Positions 43,735-54,363 of a stretch of 64,000 nt of DNA are shown one piece after another; position 1 is the stretch's first letter; each line of letters begins with the position of its first letter. Origin of the DNA: Pisolithus tinctorius (Eukaryota > Basidiomycota > Agaricomycetes > Boletales > Pisolithaceae). Both the position numbers and the translations under genes were made by a program. Where the stretch lies: positions 744,001 to 808,000 of the forward strand of contig JANFAH010000007.1 in assembly GCA_024663395.1 (NCBI GenBank). The letters are read 5' to 3'. Under the pieces are notes generated by a model. It was not told the origin of the DNA, did not search any database, and saw only the letters and a program-made list of their open reading frames with translations.

Positions 43735-44785
43735 ATGTGGGGAGCAGGTATCTGCTACCCTGTATGGGGTTGTGGGCTCCAGCCTAGGGATAGGCAATCT
43801 GAAGGGGTGAGTTTGACCCAAGGGGAGTCACTCTAGCAGTAGGAGGGTGATAGGGAATGAATGCAACCAAGTTGTGCATGTTGGTAGACCTGTAAACAAA
43901 AAGTGCAATGGATTAAGGAGTGCAAAAGCCTTGAGCCTGCCAGGGCTTACATAACTGATAGTGCAGGCCCAAAGAGCACCAATGAGCAAGTGCAGGTGGC
44001 CCAAAAGTGGTCGCAAATGTCAGAACTTTGTGTCATAGTCATGTCTCGACCCTGGCTGGACTCAGCCTTGCACTTGTTCAGTCCGGCCTCAGCCTTGCCA
44101 ATCCCACATCTCCAGTTGGTCTAGTGCAGTAAGCACTGCTTTGCAGTGCATGTCATTTCGGTTAGGTCCTGCCTGGTCATGTCCCCAGTCCACTCTGTCC
44201 TGGTCTCCGTCATCTTAGTCATATCTTACTAATACCTGTCTTACCAATCTCCTTAGCAATCTTTGTGAGACTGGTGTTACTGGTCTCCATACTATAGTTA
44301 CTTCTGGTATGTAAACTCATAGATACTCGGCCTGTACCCCTCAGTCTGAAATCAACTAAGTTAACTCCAATAACCCTGCCTTGGCCTCAGACTTGGACTG
44401 AGACCCACACAAGGGAATGTGCTGCATCCTCAGTTGCTAAGTCCAAACAGTCCACCACCTGTACCTCTGCCTCTTCTCCCTGATCCCAACCCCTTGGCCT
44501 CGCACCCACTTTGGTCTCCAGTCTGGCCTCAACCTGGACATCCTGAACTTGACACTTTGTTCCAATGGCCAAGGGGAGTGTCTAGAGGTCATGCGATGGC
44601 AGGGGAAGTGGTACAACTGAAAAGGGTGGAGTATTGGGTGACCTGGAGCATGGAGGGTGTTGAAGATGCTCAGGAGCAGTTGCATTTGCATTGCTTTTGT
44701 TGCAAACCCTATAGCCACTTAGTAGACCTCCTATTGATGCTATACATACACTCCTAGTGTAGGGAGATCACTCTCTCAACACTGA
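43735..44785 (+). repeat. Repeat F, copy 2
   Basis: Begins TGTGGGGAGCAGG and ends near CTCTCAACA, inserted in LTR B and itself interrupted by the solo LTR D. See copy 1. Confidence 0.6.
44031..44554 (+). repeat. Solo LTR D
   Basis: 524 bp, TGTCATAGTC...CTTGACA, perfect duplication CTTTG (44026-44030, 44555-44559). Confidence 0.92.
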
Positions 44786-45582
44786 CCTAGAAAACACAAC
44801 TCTGGCCCTGAATAACCCAACTCTGGCCTAGATAACTCAAGTCTGGTGTTTTACCCCTATTTCTGGTCCACTCTGGCCTCCTGGCCTTGCACTGATCCAC
44901 CCTGGTCCTCCCAGGTCCATGTCTGGGTCACCCAGACATAGCTCTGGTCTGTTTTCTGATGTTTGTACTATATTTCATCTAGCCCTCTCATCTGAACTTT
45001 GCTTACTGTACAAAACCTGTGTCTGACTCTGGTTATGCCAGTCACCCAGACTTTAACTATTAGTCTTGGCACAGCCTCTATGGCTGCCCTCTCATGCTAA
45101 TCACCTTGCTAATAGCTTATTAACAAGTCTGGCTCTGTGTTTGTTACCCTGGACTGGCCTCATGTATTTAACCTCTGTACATACTTCATAGCACCTCAGT
45201 CAGAATATCAACTTAGTATTATCCTCAACTCTGTACTACTCTCCAAGTCTACTCTATAGCTAAGGCCAAGCCTTAAGCTATCCCCAGCCCCTGTCCCAGA
45301 CCTCTCCCCAGCTTGCATAAGGGTACAGCACATGAGCTGAGACCAAGGGAGGTAGATCCAACCCCAGACTGGCTTTCCCCCTGAGCATGCTCCAAGACCA
45401 GTTGGTTTCCCATGCTACCAGCTGTATTCCTGCACTCCCAGCCTTAAGTCTGGACCTCTGGACTTAACCCCTGACCTCTGGCCTTAGCTCCAGTCCAACT
45501 GGACTTGGCCCCTGTCTCCTGGCCTTGACTTTGGTCACCTGGACTTAGCCCCTGTCACCTGAGGGTAAACCCAAACTTAACA

Positions 45583-46391
45583 GTATATTCTGACTCACAC
45601 TTGTGCAAGTCACTTCATCATCTCTAGGTCCTGCTCTAGAGCCCCTACCCATGACCTTGCCCACTGGGGACTCATTGGGATACCTCTCATCTGCCTCTGG
45701 ACCCCAACCCAGAGACCTCTGCTAAAGCAGAGAGGTAACTGGTGACCCTCAGCACTCTGCACAACCTGGGTTGCATTACCCCTGGCACTATGTTCCTAGT
45801 GGTCAAAACTTAATGTATCCACTCCCTTGCTCCTACCCCTGCCTGCCACTCATTTCTTCCTGACTCTGGACTGGCCATGTCAGCCCCTGAGCCAGACTCA
45901 CCAACCTGGGCTCACACTCAAGCCCACTTCCAAGTCAGAGTTACCATCTGGACTTGTCCCAGAGCTGGCCTCAACAACTGGACTCACTTCTGTTAGCTCC
46001 CCTGAGCTACCTCTGACCCCTGGCTGGTCACCTCAGTCTTCATCCTTGGTCTTTACCTCAGTCATCCCAGCTCTCTATCCCAGCAGTCTTGGACCAGTTC
46101 TACTGTACTGGACACTAGGATCATATCACTCATTTGACCTCCTGACCCCCCATTATTGATATCCAGACCTCTGTGCACCTTTGGTGCAGCCCCCAGGCCT
46201 GGACTTGGCCAGTCCCAGCCCTCAACACCTTCCCTGTTCCCTGTGGCACTTGGCTTCAGTGGTTTTTGGGTCTGGTCTCCACGCTCAGCCTTTGCTACAC
46301 TGGCCTTGGAGCCCTGGACCCCCTTTTTGGCCTCCAGTCTGTCTGTTACCAGCCTGCCTGGCCTTGATTTTGCTTGTCCACACTCACCCAA
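45583..46391 (+). mobile_element. LARD-B internal fragment, copy 2
   Basis: Matches the 5' interior of LARD-B (reverse complement of about 38340-39185) with CCGG words decayed to CTGG/CCAG. Truncated at 46391 by repeat G. Confidence 0.75.
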
Positions 46392-46853
46392 TGTGAGTCA
46401 AAGTGTGGTTCAGTGGTGAAAATCAACCAAAACCAACACAAAAGACAATAAGAGTGAGTGGTGGTGTGCCTATGTGGTACCTAGATGGTGGAACCTTCTA
46501 TTTGGGTGGGGTTTTTCAAGCTACAACACTCAAAGATGAGTGCTGAGGGTTGGGGGTGCTCCTGATGAAGAGGGAGCAAGAATGCAATAGAATGTGATGG
46601 GGTAGACTGCTGTCAGCCTACAGAAGGATGATTGATGACTTAATTCAATGTCCTAAGCTGCACTGAGCTCAGGGAGGACTTGGAGTGAAGCTTGATTGAT
46701 GACAGGCAATGATAAGCAAAGTAGATGATAATTAGACCCTTAATAAAGTCTCAATTATCAAAACTGATGAATGATTTACTGAGTGATGATGAAATGCGAG
46801 CAAGAGGGGTTCTCTGACATCTTCTTATTCAGCTATCTCAGTATGGTGATTTA

Positions 46854-48370
46854 CAGTGGCTCAAAAAAACTGTCTGCATGTTCATATGTTTTACATTAGT
46901 TATGACTAGATGCAATAGCCCCTAACCCTAGCCCTAAACCATGAGTGTATGAAATAGGGTACTTACTCTTGGCTTTCTATTGGTCCATGAATCAAGTGAT
47001 TTGGATAGGAATTGATACAATAGCAGCCATTTGAAAATGACATGTCATGCAGACAGTTTTTTGACTTAAAGTTTTGATTATATATATTGACCCTGGCATG
47101 CAGTTATATTGTTACATACATCCATCAAGGGTTCTATTATGTTACCTTTATGTAATGAGTATGATCCAACATATATAAACCCCACCACCCTCTGCTCATT
47201 TTCTCATCATCACCATGAAGTCCATTTCCACCTCTCAAAGACAAAATATCATCTCTCTTGCCTCTCTTGGCCTGTCCACTAGGAAGATTGCCTCACAAAC
47301 TGGTCTAAGGAAGTCTACAGTATCCCAGGTTCTTCAGGAAATCCAACCAAAGAGGTCTAGGCTTCATGGTGGTCACCCTTCCAAGCATTCCTCTATCAAC
47401 AAGAGAGCTATTGTTCAGCAAATCCTTACTGGCAAGGCCAAAAATGCTGTTCAAGCCACTCATTTCATCAACTCTATTGTTGATAGTCCTGTTTCTTCTC
47501 AGGCAGTGAGAAATACCCTCAAAGAAGCCTCATTGAAGGCTGTGGTGAAGAAGAAAAAGCCATTGCTTTCTATTGGTCACAAGAAGAAGAGGTTAGCCTT
47601 TGCCCTTAAGTATCAGCATTGGACTGTGGAGAACTGGCAGAGAGTTATATGGTCAGGTGAGACCAAAATCAACAGGATTGGGTCAGATGGACAAGAGTAT
47701 GTGTGGAAAAAGAAGGGTGAAGGGCTTATTTCCAGAGAGGTCAAAGGTACAGTCAAGTTTGGAAGAGGTTCACTCATGGTTTGGGGATGTATAGGGTGGA
47801 ATGGTGTTGGGGTCTTGAGTGAGGTTGAGGGAAGGATAGATAGATGTGGCCATTTTGCAGGAAGGGTTGCTTCAAAGCATGGAGGAATCTGGAATTCCAG
47901 AAGATGACATTATCTTTCAACAAGATAATGACCCCAAGAATACCTCTAGAAGAGCCCAGAAATGGTTTGAAGAGCAGGATATCAAGCTTCTAGACTGGTG
48001 AGTTCATCAATTATGGGAAAGGGTGGTAGTGGAGTGGGGGAAGATTTCTGTGGAAGAGTGTCAAAAATAGATAGAAAGCATGCCTAGAAGGGTTGAAGCA
48101 GTTATCAAGGCCAAAGGAGCTCATACCAAGTACTAGATAGTTGAATTTTTATAAAGTCAAAAAACTGTCCACATGACATGTCATATTCAAATGGTTGCTA
48201 TTCTATCAATTCCTATCCAAATCACTTAATTATTGGACCAATAAAAAGCCAAGAGTAAGTACTTTACTTTATTGCATACACTCATGTTTAGGGCTAGGGT
48301 TAGGGGTTATTGCATTTAGTCATAACTAGTGTAAAACATGCAAACATGCAGACAGTTTTTTGAGCCACTG
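46854..48370 (+). mobile_element. Tc1/mariner element with transposase pseudogene
   Basis: 1517 bp, TA on both sides (46852-46853, 48371-48372), TIR tips CAGTGGCTCAAAAAA. The TIRs are about 225 bp. Each has, at its inner end, an inverted copy of the tip (CATGCAGACAGTTTTTTGA) and contains telomere-like TTAGGG units. Confidence 0.9.
47215..48136 (+). pseudogene. Tc1/mariner transposase, inactivated
   Basis: From ATG 47215, a helix-turn-helix start (QRQNIISLASLGLSTRKIAS), a second HTH, then the DDE domain: WSGETKINRIGSDG (the first catalytic Asp is Gly), LMVWGCIGW, and, after a frameshift near 47870, DDIIFQQDNDPKNTS (second Asp). The segment that should carry the third acidic residue is deleted after LLDW. 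Reads to a TAG near 48136. It cannot be active, but the frame before the shift is open for 230 codons, so decay is moderate. Confidence 0.9.
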
Positions 48371-48749
48371 TATATACAGTACAGGGGCATTGCCTATGGA
48401 AAACAAGGTGCAAACACTTGGGAAGTGATAAGTAAGGAATGTAAGCAGTGGGTAATTGTCTTAGAAAGCATTGGTGAGCATTGGTAAGGATAAGTAAGCC
48501 AAAAGGCAAAGAATCAGTAAGCAAAGTCAAAAGATTGGTAAGTATTGGCAATAGGTGAGTCAAGGACAGTCAGAATGTCAAAGTATGAGTCAAGTAATGT
48601 CAGGAACTGGGAAAGTGCACTGGATTTGCATTAGGGGGAAGCTGTGCATGTCACATCTTGAAGAGATTGCTTCTAGGCCAAGGTGGGATGACAGAGAGGC
48701 ATCACTGATCTGATGCCAATATAGTAAATCCAAAAGTGGACAGGGTGAG

Positions 48750-49173
48750 TCAGATATCAACAGGGGTCAAGCTTTGGGGGTCTGTGGGGTGACAGGAGCA
48801 TAGAGGATCACAACCTTCCCCCCACATTGTCCTCTCAGTGAAGCAAATAAAAACTTTATGAATGAGGCTCTGTTGGAAGAGAGGATGAAGGGGGGGTGTC
48901 TTCTGCTGTATCTTGCAATAAGAAGGCAAGATGTGTGTCATACTTGTCATCAATGTGATCAGGGAGAGTGGAGAACAGTAGATTATACTGTAGCTGTTGC
49001 AGTTTTGGAAGAATGATGGATGAGATTGGTATGAAGACATTGAAGGGAGCAGGGAGGAAGGATCCATATGCTTCTTGGACTGGAGAGACTGAAATGACCA
49101 CATAAGACCTTTCTGAGTGAATGACAGACCTGAGGCAACCAAAGAACATCCTCCTAGAGGTCATACTGATCAA
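48750..49173 (-). pseudogene. Repeat G conserved frame, copy 1
   Basis: From the right: MTSRRMFFGCLRSV...ERSYVVISVSPVQEAYGSFLPAPFNVF, then LQQLQYNLLFSTLPD and LAFLLQD. The same protein is found at 57650-57084. No domain recognised. Confidence 0.55.
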
Positions 49174-49197
49174 AGAACATGCTGTCCAAGCTGGATG

Positions 49198-49877
49198 GTG
49201 TCACACACCAAAGGTGTTTGGTGAGGTGGACATGGATACAGCTGATGAATGGAGATGAAGACCATAGCCCTCATGTGAAGAAGGCACTTCAGGTAACCCA
49301 TTTTCATAAGCATTTAGGCTGAAGTTTTTCTCCAAATCATCCAAGCTAAAAGCCACTCAGACCAGGTCATCCCAGGGACATCTGGCCATGTCCCAGGGCT
49401 ATTTACAGTTTGCAGGACCTGGGATGTCCCATAATCCCAGCCCTTTGGTAATATATTTTGGGCTGTCCTATGACTGCCTTAGGTGTCAGGGGTCCTCAGC
49501 TCAAAAAAGTGCAGTTCATATTCACATTGAAATGCCACTTCTAATCAGAAAAACATACATAGCTGTCATGATCATCCAGGATGATGAGCACACCTGTCAA
49601 AGTAAGGGGATATTTGAGAGTCACTGCCATTCCAAAACCATGTAATACAACTTATTATGCACAGATTTGAAGAATACTGGGCAAACAGTATGTTTGTGTG
49701 TGGTGTCATTTCCAGAACTCATACAATGCCTATGGCAGTGAGCATTGCATTACTGTAATGAATTTTAATGGATTCAGACTTCTCCCATGAGTGCCTATGT
49801 ATGTAAGTTCTCTTGTTGACTGCAAGAGTGCTCCTTAATAAGATCATACTAAATGCATCTCAGCCCTCCTCTATGAA
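49198..49877. other. Unassigned spacer
   Basis: No gene or repeat family recognised, apart from GGGATGTCCCA-like words near 49370-49435 that resemble the minisatellite unit to the right. Confidence 0.5.
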
Positions 49878-50303
49878 GGCCAGTGGGATGTCCCATGATA
49901 GCTTCAGAGGCTATGATGGGATATCCCACCCCCCTCCCTGGAGGCTGATGGGATGTCCCATGATAGCTTCAGAGGCTACTGTGGGACATCCCACTCCCCT
50001 CTCTGGAGGCCAGTGGGATGTCCCATGATAGCTTCAGAGGCTACTGTGGGACATCCCATCCCCCTCTCTGGAGGCCATAGGGATGTCCCATGATAGCTTT
50101 AGAGGCTACTGTGGGACATCCCACCCCCCTCCCTGGAGACCAATGGGATGTCCCATGATAGCTTCAGAGGCTACTGTGGGACATCCCATCCCCCTCTCTG
50201 GAGGCCATTGGGATGTCCCATGATAGCTTCAGATGCTACCATGGGACATCCCACTCCTCTCTCTGGATACCAATGGGATGTCCCATGATAGCTTTGGAGT
50301 CTG
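49878..50303 (+). repeat. 65-bp minisatellite, about 6.5 units
   Basis: Units start at 49878, 49943, 50008, 50073, 50138, 50203 and 50268, exactly 65 bp apart with no indels. Each unit contains GGGATGTCCCATGATAGC and, 35 bp on, TGGGACATCCCA, so each can form a hairpin with a 10-12 bp stem. Confidence 0.95.
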
Positions 50304-50787
50304 CAGGCACTTCAGTCAATCCCCTTTGGAGACCCATTAAGTCTATACATTTCCATAGGTTTATATACCTATGAGGTCTAAACAGGTTGGGTATACCCAG
50401 CTGGGACTCCAGGGCAGCCATTGATTTCTCCTGGCATGGTGTTGATCATAAGTGTTTTGTGTTTTCCTCATGCAATTGTCCACTTGCTGATAAGATAAGC
50501 ATACCATCATGATTTCAAAATCAGGAGCTACAACTTTCATTATGATGACATCACTGTATTATCACTTGCTGGGGTATTAACACCTACTAGTGCTAGTTGT
50601 AGTAGTTGGTAGTACTGCTAGTGTAGGCTATGCTACACTTTGGTAGTTTGCATTTTTGCCTGTCGCTGACTACAAAAAGTGTAGTATGAGTCAGAGGGCA
50701 GAAGTCACATGATGCCAAATCACGTGACAAGATTGGTAATGTGGTCGATGCCATAACAGTCACATGACCTGAAAGTATCCCCAACCT
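50304..50787. other. Spacer with short palindromes
   Basis: No gene. Contains a CTAGTGCTAG/GTAGTAC-rich stretch (about 50585-50640) and the first TCACGTGA-type palindromes (from 50705). Confidence 0.5.
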
Positions 50788-52005
50788 GGCACTGTCATAT
50801 CCATGACTCTCGGACTCGGACTCAGTCCAGTCCAGACCCCTGGCCCCTAACTCCAGTCAAGTCCAGTCCAGGTCCAGCCTAGAAAACTCAGTTCCGGCCC
50901 TAGATAACTCAACTCCGGCCTGCATAACCCAAGTCCGGTGTTTTACCCCTATCTCCGGTCCATTTTGGCCTCCTGGCCTTGCACTGCTCCACCCCAGTCC
51001 TCCTAGGTCTATGTCCGGGTCACCCAGACATAACTCCAGTCTGTTTCCCTTTGTTTGTACTATATTTAGTCTAGCCCATTCATCTGACTTTGCTTACTGT
51101 ACAATCCTGTGTCCAAACCTGGTTATGCCAGTCACCCAGACTTTAGCTATTAGCCTCAGCACAGCCACTATGGCTGTCCTCCTCTTGCTAATCATCTTTC
51201 TAATAGCTTATCAACAAGTCCAGCTTCATGTTCATTACTCCAGACTGGCCTCATGTATTTAACCCCTGTACATACTTTGTAGCACCCTCAGTCAGAATAT
51301 CAATTAAGTATTACCCTCAACTCTGTACTACCCCTCAAGTCTACTCTATAGCTAAGGCTGAGCCTTAAGCTATTCCTGGCCCCTGTCCTGGACCTCTCCC
51401 CAGCTTGCACAAGGGTACAGCACATAAGCTGAGACCAAGGGAGGTAGATCCAACCCTGGACCGGCTTCCCCCTTGGGCACACCCCAAGACCAGTCGGTTT
51501 CCCATGCTACCGGTCATGTTCCCACACTCCCAGCCTTAAGTCTGGTACTCCGGACTTAGCCCCTAACCTCCAGCCTCAACTCCAGTCCAACCGGACCTGG
51601 CCCCTGTCTCCTGGCCTTGATTCTGGCCATTCAGACTTGGCTCCTGTCACCCGGTCTTGAAGCCTGGTCACCCGAGGGTAAACCTGTACTTGACAGGCAC
51701 CAGCAAAGTCACATGACATGCCCCTTTCCAGGACCTGTGACCCAGGTCATGTGACAGTAATTCATGTGAGGTTGAATCATGTGATGGTAAGTCACGTAAG
51801 GTTGAATCATGTGATAGTGAGTCACATGACTTGGTACCCCAGGTCATGACATTGATCAGTCACGTGCACCTAATAGGCACATGCCGAGATCAATTGGTGA
51901 TCATGTGATATGAGGCCTGAGGTCATGGGAGGGGCTGATCATGTGGTCCCAGCAGTCACATTGCTGCGTGAATCCAGAGTCACATGACATCACATGACTG
52001 CACCT
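50705..52005. promoter_or_regulatory. Cluster of TCACGTGA-like palindromes
   Basis: Flanking and not counting the LTR B at 50793-51695, about 15 sites of the form TCACGTGA, TCACATGA or TCATGTGA lie within some 400 bp (for example 50721, 51710, 51752, 51795, 51823, 51860, 51902). CACGTG is the E-box of bHLH factors. The CATGTG/CACATG versions look like CpG-decayed forms. It may be regulatory or a transposon subterminal array. Confidence 0.55.
50793..51695 (+). repeat. Solo LTR B
   Basis: 903 bp, perfect duplication GGCAC (50788-50792, 51696-51700). It carries a partly decayed set of CCGG sites, so its age is intermediate between 23600 and 26617. Confidence 0.93.
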
Positions 52006-52325
52006 ACCCCACATCTGGCACTATGTACCTAGCATGTGACTAACCTGCCCCTAAATGCTAAGTGTGGCTGTGCTTCAACATGAATCATGTCACCACTCAT
52101 TCATTTCTTGACATATGCATCTGTAATTTTGCAGGTGGGATGGTCTAGGGGTTATCTACAACATGTTGAGGTATTATCCAATCAAAGTCACTGGTTGATG
52201 AGATATAAGGGGAATGGAAAAAGCGAAAGAACATCACAACATGCATCCCACACATAGTTTATGCAATGCTTAATACCTCAGATGCATGCCCCATGTCCCT
52301 AGCTACCTATGTAGAAAGTATCAAG
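52006..52325. other. Spacer
   Basis: No gene recognised. GATATAAGGGG near 52201 is TATA-like but has no gene behind it on the plus strand. Confidence 0.45.
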
Positions 52326-52963
52326 TCAACCCATGCTTGTGCCATAGAGCTCTTTGGTAGTGTCTGTCCAGGAGGCGCCTATCATGCTTGTTATTCTTTG
52401 GATAGTTTCAGGTGCGAGGGGTACTGAGTCTGCTGTTTCCAGTGTTAAAGAAGCTGGGTGCCAGCTGAGAAGCCTGTCTTTGGCGAGGCAGTGCAGTCTG
52501 AGGACTGAGGGGGCAGGGGTGAGATGGGGGCAGTATGGTCTTGGGAATGAAATTTGCGGGGTATCTTTGTGGTTTAGTGGGGCATTGAACTTGTCCACTC
52601 TGTTATTGGAAGTCTGCAAGGGTTTTTTCAACAAGCTCGTTGATGAACCATTGGTGGGAGGAAAGGTTCCTTTGTGCCTCATGTTGCCTGGCAATGCAGT
52701 CGATGGTGCAAGCTGGCTGATGAGCATAGTAGCCTTCTTGTCATGCTCGTTGTTCTGATGGTAGGAGGGGAGCATCGAAGTTGACAAGGAGTTGGCTGAG
52801 GCAGCTAGGGATGGGGAGAGGAGGGAGGATATGGTTGTAGTTTCTGTAGACACCTCTTGATGGCTGGTCAGCTGGGTTGTTGCCACTTTGAATGTAAACT
52901 GTTTGGATGCTAAGCAGGTGAGAGTTGGGGTCATGGATGAGGTTGTGTACATGTTTGAAAACC
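52326..52963 (-). pseudogene. DIRS-like retroelement fragment (RNase H end and recombinase start)
   Basis: Upstream frame: VFKHVHNLIH...YIQSGNNPADQPSRGVY, the end of the RNase H domain of tyrosine-recombinase retroelements. After a frameshift, the long frame 52952-52326 ends VLRLHCLAKDRLLSW...SWTDTTKELYG, which resembles the start of the linked tyrosine recombinase (SAM-like N-domain). The catalytic RHRY part is missing. Identification is from motif memory only. Confidence 0.55.
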
Positions 52964-53384
52964 TCCTGTGTAAACATAGGGCAGAGATTGTGAGGATTTA
53001 CCTGCACATAGTCCCTATCCCCCCCTTTTGGGTAGACATCCCAACATCACATAAGGGCATCAGGTTTGGCTCCTAGGTGGCCAGGTCAGAAGTGGATGGA
53101 AAGATTGAATTGGGAAAGGTACTCCGACCAGTGGGCCTGTCAATGAGTGAGGACCTTAGAGGTGGAGAAATACTCAAGGTTTTTGTGGTCTGTCACCATG
53201 TCGACAGGTAAGGTGGAACCTTCTAGGTAATGCTGCCAATGGCAGAAAGCCTCAAAGATAGCCAACAGCTCCTTGTCATGGGTATTGTAGTTGAGTTCTG
53301 GTGCAGTCATGGTGCAGGAGTAGAAAGCAACTGGGCAGAGTTCACCATCAGAGCAGGTGATCAACAAAATGCCAGCAATGGCAT
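52964..53384 (-). pseudogene. gypsy-I pol fragment (RNase H), part 1
   Basis: The frame 53484-53140 gives GILLITCSDGELCPVAFYS, APELNYNTHDKELLAIFEAF, HYLEG, HKNLEYFSTSKVLTH; further left comes the VNPHNL...MFTQE segment, then an abrupt join to the DIRS-like fragment. It is very close to the gypsy-A RNase H (61306-61860). Confidence 0.82.
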
Positions 53385-54199
53385 TGTCAAAGTTGGACAA
53401 CACCCCTGGCTCCTTCTTAGGGCGGAGTTGGAGCGGGTTGGGCTGCGGAGTACAGCGGTCAAAGTCCGAAGTGAATCCGACCACTGGGTGGCGAGATATT
53501 CGACGAACAGTGAGCGGAGGGGTATGAAGGGAAGTTTCGGAGACTGAGGTCGGAGTCGGAGCTGGAGGTCAGAGGTCGGAGGTCGGATGAGAGGGCGTTG
53601 GGTTCAGCTAGTGCGCTGCCCCCTTGTGCGAGCTCAGCCCTCGTATTTCAGAGGTGGAGTGGACTCAGAGGAAGTGGAGACGAAACTCCGGAGGGGACTG
53701 AGAGGGAGTCGAAGGTGGGGACTTTATTCGATATTCGTACTGATTACATCGGAGTACTACGTGGCCTTATATACAATGTAGGTCAAGGGCGGTGCAGTAT
53801 GGAATGTAAACCAATAAGTGTATAGTGGGTTAGAGTCCTTCTGACACAAGGGATAGAGGGTAGGGATGACGGGGACCTTAACTGAGACAAGGAAACTACT
53901 ACAACGAGGAAGAGAGGGTAAATACCAAAGGAGTGGGGGAATGGAGAAAACTGACACGAGGGTGGAACCCTATCTAGAATGCAGGGCCGCAAGTCCGACA
54001 GCCCACGTGACCAACCTTAGGGCGGAGTTGAGCAGAGTTGGTCAGAACATGGATGGGGGACCTCGGAGAGGTGTGGAGATGTGTCGGGAGGGTCGGAGGA
54101 GTGCAGGAACACGTCGGAGGAGGGCGGAGAAGCGCGGGAACATGTCGGAAGAGGGCGGAGTAGGTGTTAGGGGCTTACGCTGGTGTCATGGTCATGACA
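53385..54199 (-). repeat. Young solo LTR L, relative of family A
   Basis: 815 bp, TGTCAAAGTT...GTCATGACA, perfect duplication GGCAT (53380-53384, 54200-54204). It keeps many CpGs, has a TATA box (minus strand, near 53768) and the RNA start AGTACGAATAT with its CpG intact, and shares the CAAGGGGG(C/T)AGC segment of family A. It splits gypsy-I in the middle of RNase H. Confidence 0.93.
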
Positions 54200-54204
54200 G
54201 GCAT

Positions 54205-54363
54205 AGTCACAGGTGTCGGTTTCAACTGTAAGCAGAGTGTCAGGCACCCAGTGTGTGAGGACAGGGGCAGAGCTGAAGGCATCCTTCAGGTGGAGGAAGG
54301 CAGAGCAACACTCCTTGGAAAAGTTCCAAGGAGCACCCTTTCGCATGAGGCGAGTGAGCAGAA
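54205..54363 (-). pseudogene. gypsy-I pol fragment, part 2
   Basis: Gives LTRLMRKGAPWNFSKECCSAF...VLTHWVPD...VETDT, continuous with part 1 once LTR L is removed. Cut by the 5' LTR of gypsy-A at 54364. Confidence 0.8.

Larger units (their letters stand above)
43651..45582 (+). repeat. LTR B, 5' LTR of a second LARD-B copy, disrupted
   Basis: Starts TGTCATATCC, is interrupted at 43735-44785 by repeat F copy 2, and ends CTTAACA at 45582. ATATTCTGACT at 45585-45595 is exactly complementary to AGTCAGAATAT at 45198-45208 in the same LTR. It is CpG-decayed. Confidence 0.85.
46392..49197 (-). repeat. Repeat G, copy 1 (with Tc1 element)
   Basis: Begins TGTGAGTCAAAGTG and is collinear with 56203-57515. 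Interrupted by a Tc1 element at 46854-48370. It contains a minus-strand conserved frame at its right side. The structure class is not known: no second LTR or TIR was found. Confidence 0.55.

Noticed and set aside
46920..46945. Interstitial telomere
   Set aside because: The TTAGGG-like units are few, imperfect and part of both TIRs of the Tc1 element.
49878..50303. CRISPR-like array
   Set aside because: The whole 65-bp unit repeats with no unique spacers, and the genome is eukaryotic.
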